Part shown: positions 13,801 through 26,413 of the stretch, piece by piece
How the letters are laid out: each line of letters opens with the position of its first letter
How positions within the stretch are numbered: position 1 is the first letter of the stretch
Assembly: GCA_025201765.1 (NCBI GenBank)
Contig: MU623485.1
Span: 2,787-66,786 of the forward strand
From: Daldinia sp. FL1419
Lineage: Eukaryota; Ascomycota; Sordariomycetes; Xylariales; Hypoxylaceae
DNA length: 64,000 nt
Direction: 5' to 3'
Notes under the pieces: model-generated
Told to the model about the DNA's origin: nothing
The model's database searches: none
Seen by the model: only the letters and a program-made list of their open reading frames with translations
Program-made: the position numbers and the translations under genes

Positions 13801-15802
13801 GGAATCGCCAGCCACTGTTTTGGATTTTATGGATTATCCGTAGTGCGTCTTCTTGGTTGGGGAATTTTACGGATGCTTCGTATCCCCTATCTAGGACTTG
13901 TCTACCCGGTGTGCACACGATTCGATAACTACGAGGTTTATAAAGCCTATCCTTTTCTACCGACTTTACTGAGCATTCCTCATGCTCAGTCGTTCATATC
14001 AAAGTACCCGAGCCTTATTAGGCTCCCTGTAAGTTTGTCCATTAACAGAAATGGCGGTAGTGACAATGTGGTAATAGTTCTAGATGTCAGAGTCTACGCA
14101 TGGTTTCCAAGTCATGTGCTTTGGCAATGCCTTCGCTTATTATCTCTGTGACCGGGAATTCTGCGCGCAATATGACTATCGAAGAAGTCGGGTAATTTTA
14201 TGATCAGATTTGAATTATTACCCAGCGCCGTGGCCTTGCGTGCGGCTATTAGATGACACATTTCAATACCGAGAATTACAAGGTCAAGGTCTATGGGCCG
14301 TCAAGCAAAGGGCGAGGTAATAACCACGGGGTTTAGGACTTATTCCCATGCAAATCTCCCCTACGAGTGGTCGGGGTACGCAAATAAGGTAAACCACATG
14401 GCCTTTAGCCAACGCAACGAATCTCCAAAAACGTGCTGAGCTGCGACATGATCCGAAAAAAGGACCCTGCTCTGCCTCTGTCCTAGTTACATAAGTTAAC
14501 AGGGCTCGAACAGTGTGTTAAGCCCTGTCTATTCCCTAAAGAGCTAGCTTCTGCTTGGTTAAGAGGTATTATAGCACCTACCTAATATAATAAGAGAATA
14601 GCCTTGCAACTAACCTCTTATTCTACTCTGGTATGATTCTTAAAATTGAAAGTGATGATCCAATCATGCTCCATTCCTTGTGGCAGTGACCGTGTTCAGC
14701 CGTATTTGCTTTCGAAAGTTCAGCCATTCGACTTTGAGGAGTTTAAAAAGTTCCAAGAATGGGTCTCCCATATCCGTTTAGGTTCCCTCGCCAAATCCAT
14801 CGTTAACTGCTGAATGTTGAATATAACGAATAGGCTAATACCGCCAATATCTTCAAGAGCCAGCCCTACGAGTCGGCGGGTTACGGGGGAGTGGAGAACT
14901 ATAAAAAAAGCCGTCGCTGCTTTTACTAGAAAGTACGGTACGCGGGATACTTGTCTACTTTTTATCTTGTATCGTGCGCTTTGCCCCAGACAATAGAAAT
15001 TAGGGCAAAATTAGGGAACTCCGCCATCCTTTTACTTGAATGGAAATACTGCTTATACAGATATCGTATAGCCAAGGAGTGCTGCGCAAAAACCCCCCTG
15101 CTACCAATGCATGTGAGTAGGGTTGCTGCAAATTGCTTTGGTACCTAACGTACCTAATGTATTCCGCTCTCTGCCTGCAGCCTACCGATTAGGTACATTA
15201 GCTACGTACGATTTATATATATAATGCTAGAAGTAACGAGGTACTCGTCTATGTATTGTTCTCATCTACACCCCCCAATTTATGACACGCCCCCTCCCCT
15301 TGATCTGAACCCTTGTTCACTCGTGCGAGCGAGTATTGTCTTTACCGTACTCCAGCCCGTGGATCGCCCGCTACTTCTTCCTTCAGATTGAGGCGCTGCT
15401 CTGCCCTCCTCGCACTGGCCCCAGAAAGCAAACTACAACACCCCTCCCAACTTCCACTCGAGGTTGTATTGAAAGGGCGGACGCACAATCAGGTGCATTC
15501 GCATTTAGATGCCTGTCGAAGCTGGACCACCCCTGTTCGATTTTTCTAAAAAAGAGGTACGTATCTACGTATCTACGTATCTAGTCTACACAGAAAACGT
15601 ACCCACGTACACACGTACACACGCACACATGCAAAGTATCTAAGCTTTCTCAGGTACTACGGTTCAAGTTGCTTCGAGGCCCTATCATAGAACCGAGCAT
15701 GGGGGGCTGCAATCCTCCATCTCGAACGCGGCTTTCATGGACCATGGCTGAAATGGCCTACATCTATATATTTGATTCCTTCCTCCCGCTTCAGACGCTC
15801 TC

Positions 15803-15862
15803 ATGTGTCCCACCATCTCGGTTCGACAGCAACTTAGTTCTGAAGTAATCACTACGAACTGA
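15803..15862 (+). other. Candidate uORF upstream of the bZIP gene
   Basis: An ATG at 15803 opens a 19-codon frame ending at TGA 15860-15862, about 100 bp before the bZIP start. Stop codons separate it from the main frame. It acts as a uORF only if transcription begins upstream of 15803, which the sequence alone cannot show. Leader uORFs are known to regulate several fungal bZIP genes. Confidence 0.4.
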
Positions 15863-15961
15863 CATCGACGTTTAACCGTCTCATCTTACTTATATATCTG
15901 TCACTCGCCTGACATCGTCCTAACCGTATATCAAGTCGACCACGGTAACATATACTCAGCA

Positions 15962-16922
15962 ATGTACGCCATGTCGCAACACCCATACCCATACCAACCC
16001 GCGCCGGCTCCGAGGCAGTATTCGGCACACGGGACCAGCAGTGCTTTCTCGAGTTCGGCCAACCCTGATGAGGATTGGACCAAGATATCGGACCTTGCCG
16101 AGCGTAGGAGGATACAGAACCGAATTGCCCAGCGCAACTACCGTAGGTTACGGCCAGACTTACTCTATGTTCCCCATTGTTCGGGTAATCTAACATTTTC
16201 TTTAGGCAAGAAGCTCAAGAGACGTCTGGAAGACCTCGAGAGGCGTGCCGGTACCTCGGACGATGCGTCTTCCCCTACCGGGAGTGACAAGCAATCGCAG
16301 TCCGGCAGCACCCGGAATACCAAGAAGACGAGTTCCTCGAAGACACAGAAGCCCGCCGCCGTACCCCACAAGCCTGTTCAGCCTCAATTTACACCTCCGA
16401 TGAACCATGACGACGAGATAATATTTGGTCAAGCTTACGACGACCGGGAGCGGTCTCACACGCCACCGTTTATGCCTTACTCGGCATACCCACCTCCTGA
16501 CGAGATGGTTCTGCCTCCGTACAACTCGGCTCAGCCTTACCACCACCCAATTACCACCGGCGAAGGCTACCCCAGCTACATAGCTACGACAGTGCCTTGC
16601 ACGCTCCCTCCCATGACACACTTCCACGACGCTATTAAGAGGGAGACATATCCGGAAGAGTCCATGTCACCGTACATGAACTACGGTTTCGTACCCGCCA
16701 TGGAAGTTCACGGCCAAAATTCCTACGACCACTCCAACCCTCATGTGAGTCATGTGCGCGCTTACTCCCGCCGAGAACCTCGTAGCTGATCGGTGTTGCT
16801 AGACTCCACCGCTTTCACACTCATACGAACACTCGGCAAACTGCTCAGAGTCCGGTTATGACTACCCGACAACACCTCTCTCGATGCCGGGGTCTCCTGG
16901 CATAGGGCAACATCGCTCGTAG
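15962..16922 (+). CDS. bZIP transcription factor
   Basis: Predicted nuclear DNA-binding regulator of about 279 residues. The model has three exons with introns at 16143-16205 (63 bp) and 16745-16802 (58 bp). Removing the first intron restores an uninterrupted basic region, NRIAQRNYR (residues 53-61) followed by KKLKRRLEDLE. This carries the bZIP signature N-x-x-A-Q-R-x-x-R of the Yap-like fungal class. The second intron removal adds a Ser/Pro/Thr-rich tail ending at TAG 16920-16922. The leucine zipper is very short, with only one or two heptads after the basic region, as in a subgroup of fungal bZIPs with the same DWTKISDLAERRRIQNR-type core. The remainder is Pro/Tyr/Ser-rich and probably disordered. 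Target genes cannot be deduced from the sequence. The next ATG is three codons downstream, so the start could shift slightly. Confidence 0.88.
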
Positions 16923-18490
16923 CTATTAGATAATAGCTAAAGGCGATGAGGTATAATGGGACATGAATGCATGGACGAGAATTAGGGATTTTGGACGGAC
17001 GGATTATGTTTTTATCTCGGACATGGCGGGGCAAGATATCTTACATGGAAGACGAAGGGCTCGTCTCCGTGGTGCATATAGTTGGTTTAGGGATATCCAG
17101 GTGCAGCGCGGTGTTATTTGACGGGATTTTCAAATGACCTTAGATGATACATACGAAGGGCTCTCCCGAGCTGAAGCAGGATTGTGGATGTGAATGGAAC
17201 GGGGATTGGCACGAATGTGTGTCGGTTCTACTGTGTAGAGAACATGGGTATTTCATGATCCTTACGGCATTCCATTATTTGATGCATTTTACAGTTTTCT
17301 AGCTTCGTGCTGGTTATATAACTAGCATAAATCAAGGGTTATATTATTCTTTCAGTCCGACTTGCGACGAATCGTCTATAAGAAAAGCCTCGTGAAACGA
17401 CCAAATGCGTAGATACGGGTGATACCTAGCTACAGCAGGATAAGAGGAAGGATACGGAATTATCGAATAAAACGCAGCGAATCTAGGCGATCCTTTTTCC
17501 TTCTCAGGTCGCATCCGCCCAGATAATGCGCGGCACAATTACCACTGGGCTGCGACCATCCCTCGGAGTTACCTCCGAAGACCTTTTACGCGAGTCTCGA
17601 GACCTCGCGCATTGCTACGTCCGCATCGGATCTAGATTCCTTCGTTCGGGTACGGTTTCTATCACGTGCCAATTCCTTTGATATCTGCTCGTTACCTAAA
17701 AAATCCCTAATGCGTTTCTTATAGAAATTGAAGTTGGATAATACAATATTGAATTGACTTTTTGGCAACGTTAGCATGTCCAACTTAATTGAATCAATTA
17801 TGTAATCTTACACCGTTAATCAACTTTATACGGTGGGTATTCGCAAGAATTATATTAAACATGTACCATGACTTATATATAGAGTAGATGTATACATGTT
17901 GACGTCTTATAAGTACATATATACACTGTTTTACCACGTATCAATGAGAAGTAATTTATATTTTTGCTCATCGCTCATCTTTTTTTTTTCTTTTTTTTTT
18001 TTCCCCGAACCGCACTTCACCTAAAAACACATCGTGCACACACCATAAACAACTTACTCCACCATCCAAGAAAAGACCAAGGAAAAGAAATGATATTACG
18101 TACGCTATATACGCTACGTGAAGTGCTAACCTTGCCGTATTGGTATAAAGACTACCCAGATCAAGATTAGATTACGAGACAAGTCTCCCCCTAAGCTCAA
18201 GACGATATCTGTGTGCACTGACCTCGTTCTTGAGCCTCAACGCCATGGCTGATCTTCGCTTTTTGACTTCACGTCTCCAATTCCGGTCCGCTGCTCCTCC
18301 CGACTCACCTGGTTGATCGTTTCGGGCCTGGCTGAGAAACTGTTCATAGTGAGATTTCCTTGAATAGCAAACACTCTGCCTAGGAAATAAGTAGGAAAGG
18401 GCTGATAAGAGAGAGCTTATACTTATATTTTTATATAAGCGTAAGCGGAGATCGAAACGAGGCAAAGAGGAAAAGGAAAGCCTGATAGCA
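16923..18490. other. Intergenic, no gene seen
   Basis: About 1.6 kb between the bZIP and CIA30-domain genes. It holds AT-rich stretches, a C-poor T-rich tract at about 17978-18002, and no frame with a recognisable product. Confidence 0.6.
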
Positions 18491-19214
18491 ATGGGCGAAC
18501 CGAAATTCTACCTCTTCGGGGGCTACAAGTAAGTTATCACGCCAAAATACCTAACCTAGTGCCATGTATCCTGTCCCTTCTCACGTAATATTGACCCTTA
18601 CCCCAAGGCCATGGAACGAACACGCCTGGACCCCCTCAGATGACCGAGTCCGCGGTGGCAAGAGCCACAGTCTTCTAGCATGCTCTGCAGACTCGGCCGT
18701 AGCCACTTTCAGCGGCGAACTGGACATCACAGCGCTCGGCGGCGCTGGATTTGCCTCGCAGCGGACTGTCGACCCTCAGTCTTGGGACCTGCTCGATTAC
18801 CAGGGGCTCAGCCTCGGGGTAGCCAAGAGCGACGGCAAGAAGTACACGCTTGTTCTTAAGGACGATATCCCGTCCAAGCGCGAAGATGGCAGGGAGGAGA
18901 GCACCGTCAGCTGGGAATACGACTTCGTGCCCGGTGATGAGACGGAAATTACGGCCTCGTGGGATGATTTCAAACCCACGTATCGAGGACAGCCGAAGCC
19001 GGATGCTGCTCCTTTGCGCTTGGATCATATAAAAAGAATTAGCATCATGATGCGAAGGTTTGTGCTACGCCCATTTTTCTTACGATATTTCTTTCTTGTT
19101 TTGCCTTGCTGATTTTTTCGTGTTAGCTTCTTTGGCGAACAGGAGGGCCCCTTTAGACTTGATCTCAACTATATCGCAGCCATCAGAGCCGAGAGCAATC
19201 CCGTGGAGGCATAA
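18491..19214 (+). CDS. CIA30-domain protein (NDUFAF1/complex I intermediate-associated family)
   Basis: Protein of about 191 residues built from three exons; introns at 18529-18607 (79 bp) and 19058-19126 (69 bp). The short first exon encodes MGEPKFYLFGGYK. Splicing joins it to PWNEHAWTPSDDRVRGG, the typical start of the CIA30 fold. Further family features follow: SDDRVRGGKS, FSGELDITALGGAGF, YQGLSLGVAKSDGKKY, and after the last intron MMRSFFGEQEG. CIA30/NDUFAF1 proteins act as assembly factors for mitochondrial NADH:ubiquinone oxidoreductase. This protein has almost no N-terminal extension and no obvious mitochondrial presequence, so it may be a cytosolic or otherwise specialised paralogue rather than the true complex I chaperone. 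Domain assignment is firm; cellular role is inferred. Confidence 0.88.
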
Positions 19215-22206
19215 CGATATCACCCCAGAAATTGAAGAACGAAGTCAGTTGGGGAGGTTATCCGATGCATGGCTCACCTCAGGGGAGGGGGGGGAGTTGG
19301 TAGATCTGGAGAGAAAATAGCGATGCATGCTGACGGACCCAGGAAATGTGATGAGTCGGTTTTTGTTTGACGTGGAGCTACCCCTAAGCCATTAAAAATA
19401 CAAGACATAAATCTTAATAGTTAGGTTCATCTCCGGATCCCAGAGAGCATCATCCACTTGGGTCCTTCACGAGGATTAAGTCGCTAGTCTAAGCTAGATC
19501 CATATGCACAATAAGCCAGATAGATGACCATCCGCCTCGAAGTTGTCGCCCCGTCCAGAGTGCCCTTTTCTTGGACCATACTTAGTAACGGATGAATAGA
19601 GGGCAATGGAGAGTTCCATCATTCCGATCCCACGAGTGAGTTTTGGCTAGCTGAGGTTCATGCTGTTGTTCGTCGTGAAATTTAACCCTTAACGAACCGA
19701 ACCCCATCGTGCGTTTCCTAGCAGAACAGTCTTGGGTTCCGTACCAGGGATACGCATATCAGCGGCATACACTCAAGAGGGCATAGCTGCGGACCTACCT
19801 ACTCGGCAGTCAGGATAGTGTGGGGTGTATTGCCTTACGGATATATTTGTGTATTTTGTCAGCGACCCTGTGGACCATTCTGTTGCCGTTGATTCGTCGA
19901 GCGCATGGCTTGCTATTCGGCCGTTTGACTCTATAATCTGGCTACCTACATAAGGTAATTGATAAAATGATGCCTTTAACTTTCCACGATCCCAAGAAGT
20001 CCGCGGGTCCAGGGGAAAGTCGGAATGCATTAAGCCCTACGTTAGAGCCCCCGTTGTTTCTCTCGGTAGGGTGAGCCCTTCTCTCAGTCTAGATCCTGCA
20101 GGCGTCCGCATGTAGATAATGTGCGCTCTTGTTGGCAGGAGTGGCGGCGACGGTGTGAGCTCAACACCCCGGCCGTTAATATATAATTCTTTAGTATTGC
20201 TGCTGTGACACGACATGTTGAGACTGGTGACTTGGGGAACCGTTGGACGCATGTCTTGCGTCTCGAGAACCGTCATATGACCATCAGGGAGGCTAATATC
20301 ACAGCGTTGACCTCATCACTCATCGTGCTTGGTGATGGTATTTCCGGTAGTTACTGGGTGGAACCATCTCTATTTCCTCCTATTCCGCCCGTGCTATAAT
20401 TACCTACACCGTAGCGAAGCGCCTACTGATATCCAGCATAGCTACCTACCTAGTCTACGGGTCCAGGTGGGATGCCGTGACAAGTAGCTGGGGCGGCGCC
20501 GTCGCCGGCAGATACCCAACGGTTAGGTGCAGACTGTTGGGCTGACCAGGAACGGAAGCTTGCTCGCTTTGAGCAAAGCCTGGTCCACACGGGTTGCCAC
20601 ACGCGCACGTCTACCATGCAGAAGCTACCTGCACCAAGGGTACACAGCTGAGGTTCTTACCGTGCTGAATCCACACGGGAAAATGACAACTGAGCTATGG
20701 GCCGCTCCCGCCCAGGCGGCCAGGGTCAGGAGGTTCGTCAGGATGGAGGTGGCCGATCGAAAACAAGCAAGCTATCAATACCGAGAGCGACTATCGAGGC
20801 GTATCCATCCAACCTCCTCAACTTCCCGGCCCTTTCCCACCGCGACCGGCTAGAGCATGCGTACCTAACATACACTCCCCCTAAGGAACTGGCGAATGCG
20901 AGGCCTCGCCTCTTCGGCATGCTTCTTCCGGTCATGCATACTACGAGAGGGGAAGAGTGGACATAGGGGATCTATGTGCCGCCTATTTACTTACGATCCT
21001 GTTTCGTTGATGCTCATAGAATTGGGGCCAAGGCTATGTATATCCAACCGGCAATTAACGTGGTCCAAGCAGGCGAAGAAAAAAAGGGGGTTAAAAAAAA
21101 GGGAAAGGAGATGAGGCTATCACTCTCCGGATACGGGGTTAAGAACCAAATGTACACCATCCCCCCCCTCCCCTCCCCCCCAATCCTTGTCCTTGCAATG
21201 CTCTCCCTCACCTAGAACCAGCTTCGTTAGCTTTGGGATTGGGCGGGCCAGCGCCCTGGGTCTGGCTTACGCGCAAAGTACACGTATTAGATAAGACAGA
21301 TCTATTCTTCCTTTCGAGCCCATCCAGCTCAATGGTTCCAATCCCCCCTCCCCCCCCCAATCCATGTTTTTCCCGTGCCGATATGTACAGAAGGTGCTGA
21401 GTAAGACCGTAGAAAACTCATGTCCCCCATGTCCACGCAGATTAGGGTACTGTATATACATCAGCATACGTACAAGCATATACGCATATACGTACATACG
21501 CGTATACTACCTATGCAACCGAACTCCCCCTTCTGTCGTCGGATGAGTGGATTCGTGGGTTTCGCGGGAGGGGTTGCGCCGCGGCCTTGTCCGAAAGAGC
21601 ATGAGATAGAATGAGAATTATCGTAGACGATAGAAAGGCAGGTAGAGACGATCTCCATGCCCAGGTATTCAAGTAACCTTAGGCATCTAGATAGGTTACG
21701 AGGTGCGTTAGGCCTCGCCCAAATATCGGAAAGGGTTTCCGAGTAGCCCTTTTCTGCACCTGTTCGTACCACCAGCAGCAGTAGCACCGCACGGAGCTCT
21801 GAATGCTGCTGATTCCACGTTCCGGATCTCCGGGATGTCAGCAATCAACCTACCTAGACCTTACCTACATACATAAGGCATAAATTAGGAACCTCAACCC
21901 TCTACCGGACGGTTCTGGCCGCGGACCCCGGCCTCTGCATGTAGGTTAGATAGCTACCTACCTAGGTACCTAACCTAAGGGAAATAAATAAAATAAGATT
22001 TCCAAATCCCCCCTGTCCCAATAGATGTGCCGCGGCTCAGAGACTTGGAGACGTCCCCCCCAAAAGGGATGGGTGAGCGGCGCGCTAACGTATCTTGGTA
22101 GCAGTGATGCAGAGATATCGCTGCCCGTCTGGCTCCGAGGCGACAGCGGGTTGGCTTTGCGGCCGCCGATCGAGATGGAGCATCGTACGCGGGAGAAGAC
22201 GGCAAA

Positions 22207-22246
22207 GATATATATATATATATAAATATATATTTATTTATTTATT
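22207..22246. repeat. (TA)n / (TTTA)n simple repeat
   Basis: Alternating TA run passing into TTTA units. AT-rich microsatellite in an intergenic region. Confidence 0.9.
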
Positions 22247-22661
22247 AAAATGTACTTATATACGTATGAGGCATATAACTAAAAGACGGTTGGGAAATGT
22301 CATTATGGCTATAAAAAGAGGAGCATGTCTCCAACGAGCACTCTAGATTCTTTCAATTGTTGACTTTCACATGCTTCTTCGACCAACTCGCCGAACCCAC
22401 GTGGGATACGCTATACTCAAATCAAGTAGGAACGCCGGCAAGCCCAGTCTGGCTTTGCTTTATTAGCCCTTGGAATGGCTTGCTATAGTCAGCCAGCTAC
22501 GTACCTACGCAACCAACCTCTCCCCTTAACAAGATATCCATAGCTCCAAGATTGTAATGCCGTGAGGCTTTTCTATAATAAAATATCTGCCCCCAAGGGG
22601 ATATACGAGGTAAAAGTCTCGAGTATCTAATGTGACTAAGTCGTAGATGGGATTCGAGAAT

Positions 22662-22688
22662 TAAGTGCCATATTTAAGTGCCATATTT
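22662..22688. repeat. Direct duplication of TAAGTGCCATATT
   Basis: Two adjacent copies of a 13- to 14-bp word in the region downstream of the SREBP gene. Confidence 0.8.
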
Positions 22689-23197
22689 CGACTAGCAGAA
22701 GTACATTTACACATATAATACAGCTGATAGCTCTCGTTTTAATTATATACTATTTTGGTATTTGTTGCGCTTTCGATGCATAAGTAAAAAAAAAGCTGTT
22801 AGGCTTTTCTCTGTCCTTCCTCTACCATCTCCCAAGAGCGCCGATATCTGTCCCTAGTCTGTCCATTCTACCATTAAAAACCGCAAACACGTTGCCGCTT
22901 TCCCCAGAACGCCCCCAAGCTTTTGAGGCCGGACCATTTCCCTCATATGAATTGCACCAATCCCGCACATAATGATAAAATAACCCAATTATATATGTAA
23001 CGAAGTAGTGATGTTAGTATAGTATATAAGCGACAAAGGCCACTTCTGGTTATTGATCATCAACATCATCAATGCGTAACTTCCGCTGCTTGAACCAAGA
23101 TAGCTAAGACATTCATAAAGATAAGCTTTCTCTTGGAACTATCTCTCGAAGAATACCTCTCGAATGGAAGAAATGAAAACAAATCAAGACGTAGAGT

Positions 23198-26100
23198 TTA
23201 TGCAACATCTGAACTGATAGCGGAAGGCTTTTGCTTGGCTATGACATCCGTGTCAGTTGATAGGTCCGTTGATACGTTATGGTTGTCTTCGCTTTCGCTC
23301 ACTGTGACTCGTGTTAGTTGATATCTTGAATCTAGCCCCTAAACCGTGATCGGGTCAGACAAGGACTGAAGAAGGGCAAATACTTACTACTGCCATAACC
23401 GGTATCTGTGTCGACGCCCATCCCCACAACGCCACGAGTTACCGTCAAACATCGCTCAATCATTTGGTGTCGAACTTCTGGCTCAAGTCCGCAGTCCTTA
23501 CCAGTCCATATTCGTAGTGTGCCCGAGAGACGTTCTAACGTATCAGCGCACGCTTCGGCAGCGAATTCATGACTGGCAAGCCGGTCCATTAGTTTGAAGG
23601 TAGCAGTGTAGCCGAGCAAGCCCATGTCGTTGATTGGGTGGATTTGATCGATAACACCGTAGATGTCAACTGGTTCTTCGGGGGGAGAGAACTTCTGAAG
23701 ATGTGCGATAGCCATAGCGCATAAAAGGGAAGTACGCATTTCGGTCGTCATAACGAGTGAAGGCGGGAGTACCTTTATAGGGGTAGGTGGCGACGACGGT
23801 GCAACGCGGGTAGGACTGCCTACAGGACTGCTACTGGATGAGAGAACAGGGGTTACGGGCCCAATAGCTTGCAGGGCGGCCATGATGTTGATGTTTCGTT
23901 TCTCTTCAAAGAGTAAGGCTCGCGCAACCAAAGCACGATTTTGGGCAATGGATCCAATCGGGGCGGTTCTAATAGCTAGGGATATATCGTCCTCAACTTG
24001 CTGGATTATATCCGTGTCGTCTTCTTGTGCTAAAAGACTATTTGTGAGTGCACCTTGCAGCGTCATATTTGACCACCAGGCTGCAACGGCGTCCATTGGC
24101 GACCGGACTGCCAAGTCATCCACTACAGTATCCATGCCATCAATGATGCCGATAGCGTTGTAGTCGGTCGAGCGATTCCAGGCGAGATTATGCGCCCTTT
24201 GGACGATATTTGGGTTCAGGACCACATCACAGTCTTGTTCAAGCAAAGCAGCTAGATGGTCAGGTAGCTCGTCGTCGGACTGCTCCTGGCCGCCGCGGCG
24301 AAGCTGTGTGAGAAGTCTGTGTAATTGCTTCGCCTCGTTCCATTTTGCTCGGGCCAGTTTGGATGCAAATGTGTTGAATATACCGAGCTGGATACCCGAG
24401 AGACCAACCTCCCACAACAAGACTCGAATATGGAGCGCCTTAAGCATTAATCGAAGCGGAGTAGTAGGGAGGGTTCCAGAAGCGAGCAGGGTTAAAGTAA
24501 GGCGGCTTTTGCTGATCTCGACATCTCCACCAGCGAGTTGAGCATCCAAGGCGATTGCCCATGCCTTGACACGGGCGAGCTCTTCGTCTTCCGTGAGACC
24601 CGTCAGCATTTGGTAGCCATGTATTCCAATGAGATTTCTCAGGCTCAGCTTCATTGTCTTAAGACCGAGCGCAGCGGCTTCAAGGAAGAAATTGTGTCGG
24701 GGAACCCAGACAGTCTGGATGGCCGTGAGCCATGCTTGGCGGCGCACATGAATAGGGGATGCCAGAGATGGTACTGCCTTCAAAGAGGCTTGTTTCTGTT
24801 GTTTGGAGCCCTGCACGCTTGGTGGTTTAGGCTCCGCGAGTGAGGGGAAGACAGCCCACCAGATACTACAGAGCAGTAGTGCAACTCTGATATAGTATAG
24901 TACCTGTACACCCTGGAGATGATAACCCATGAAGTTAATATTCAACGAGGACGTAATCATACTGAGAAGTTGTATGGGTACAGCGAAAAGACCACGGCCT
25001 TCCGGTGTCTCGTTACTCTCTTCGTTCTCCCGAACGGCCTCAAGAAGCATCAGTCCGGCCAGGGAGCCGACCATCAGCTTCCCAAAATAAGGACCAGCAT
25101 TTTGCCAACCTCTTGATTGCATATGGTGGTGTTGTTGCTGGATTTGTTGTTGACGTATCATATTGGGATTAGGATTGCCGCCGTAAGGTCTTGGCGGTAC
25201 CGGGTACGGCTGACCCGATGCCAACTGAGCGGCAATAATACGCTTCATATCGTCGGGTACCTGTATCATGCCCTGTGGGTCGGTCTGGCCCGGAGTAGGC
25301 ATAGCCGAGTTCCCGTAACCGGTAGGCTCTTGCGAATATTGTATGGGTGTTGAAGGTGTCGTTTGCTGCAAGGGACTGACTGCGGGGTTCATCGCACCCG
25401 CCATAAAGAGCTTCTCGAAGGCAGCTATTCGTTGTTGCATAGCCGAATTCTCATCAACAAGCCGGAGATTTCTTTTTTCCAGATGTCGAATATATTCGGT
25501 AGCTTTGCTTAGAACCTATGACAAGGTTAGTCACTTATGACGTCTATTAAAAGATTATAAAATGGACGGACCGTTGCCTTATTCAGTTTGTGTGCAGGCG
25601 TTAATCCATGAAGTTCCTCTCTATCTTCGGTCGTGTCTTCACCCCTTGCGCTCTTGGACATAATGCGTAGACTCGGCACACTATCTCGCAGAGCTGCTAT
25701 CTTATCATTGAGATTAGTGCGATACCTCTTTTCGATCATATTGTGGGCGGTCTTTTTCACTGGCTGGTGGCTGTCGAGATCGTCATCGTCGTCGTCGTCA
25801 ATATCTACCGACGACTTTCGCTTGCGGCTATTCGACTTCGATGAAAGGCTCTGATCCTCGGGGGATGATATGGAAGAAGACTTGTACAGTGGGCCGGCAG
25901 AATCAGGGCTCGCTTCGCTCTTGGGGGAACGATAATGAAGTTGGGTCGGCATGGCAATATTCTGCAGTTTTTGGCGTTGCTCTTCCGTAAGGCCCCTCGG
26001 ACCGGTACCGTTCGGTCGGATTTGTAGCGTAGTAGTGGTCACCACCGGGCCTACCGTCGGCAGTGGGTTCGAAGGACCGGGCGCCATGGAGGACGGGGCC

Positions 26101-26387
26101 ACCGCTGTAGATTGCGGCGGCGGCGGTTGTTGCGAAGGGAGTCCATGGTCTAGCTCGGGTTGTTGACCTAAATTCCATTCGTCTTGGTAAAATGTATTAG
26201 TGTCGTATGTGTCGTAGGGAGGAGTATCCTGAAAGGTCCAATTAGGATCACTGTAAAATTGTTGGTTGCTGTTGCTGGAGTCGGTCAGCGTCGCGTCCCC
26301 ATTACTTGGGTTATTGCTATCTTGGTAATACGGGCCGTTTGGATCGTCAAGACCAAAGAGGTCGGAAGGCTCTTGCTGGTCCGTCAT
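23198..26387 (-). CDS. srbA: SREBP-family membrane-bound bHLH transcription factor
   Basis: Predicted ER-membrane precursor of a sterol- and oxygen-responsive regulator, about 1025 residues. Three exons; introns at 25516-25571 and 23332-23387, both 56 bp. Residues 1-205 are Ser/Pro/Gln-rich with an acidic Asp run near 197-203, a likely activation region. The bHLH spans about 208-292. It contains NMIEKRYRTN with the SREBP-specific Tyr at residue 222 in place of the usual Arg, has a charged loop insertion (about 246-265), and continues across the first intron as KLNKAT-VLSKATEYIRHLEKRN. Two hydrophobic segments at about 418-433 and 475-494 fit the hairpin of SREBPs, followed by a long C-terminal region of the kind found in fungal SrbA (DUF2014-like). 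The last splice choice (CTAG acceptor at 23332) gives a 44-residue tail and is the least certain part. SrbA orthologues control ergosterol synthesis, hypoxia growth and azole tolerance. Confidence 0.9.
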
Positions 26388-26413
26388 GGTGGCACTGATG
26401 CTGGTACGATCAT
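26384..26413 (-). other. uORF overlapping the SREBP start codon (ATGA)
   Basis: On the minus strand an ATG at 26413 opens a nine-codon frame (MIVPASVPP). Its TGA overlaps the SREBP ATG, giving the arrangement ATGA. It lies only 26 bases upstream of the main start, so almost any mRNA leader would include it. Whether it is translated is not shown. Confidence 0.55.

Larger units (their letters stand above)
1..15961. other. Gene-poor region without a supportable gene
   Basis: I see no supportable gene here. Open frames on both strands are short (mostly 60-130 codons), compositionally random, and show no domain, signal peptide or consistent splice pattern. The stretch contains homopolymer tracts near the left end, scattered palindromic TACCTAGGTA-like motifs (for example around 8690-8950, 9215-9280 and 10085-10135) and a few short tandem repeats. 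No terminal repeats, transposase or reverse-transcriptase motif could be read, so decayed transposon DNA is possible but not shown. Strong C-to-T (RIP-like) AT enrichment is not obvious by eye, although I did not compute it. The contrast with the gene-bearing right three quarters is clear. Confidence 0.7.
19215..23197. other. Intergenic, no gene seen
   Basis: Nearly 4 kb between the convergent CIA30-domain and SREBP genes. Open frames of up to about 130 codons exist but have low-complexity or random composition and no coherent splice structure. It includes a TA/TTTA simple repeat at 22207-22246, a 14-bp direct duplication at 22662-22688 and a TACCTA/TAGGTA cluster near 21940-21980. Confidence 0.55.

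Noticed and set aside
19773..21844. Frames of 60-127 codons between the CIA30-domain and SREBP genes
   Set aside because: No recognisable motif; neighbouring frames do not join through plausible introns.
23882..26178. Plus-strand frames of 65-101 codons opposite the SREBP gene
   Set aside because: They are shadows of the SREBP coding strand, with no independent features.
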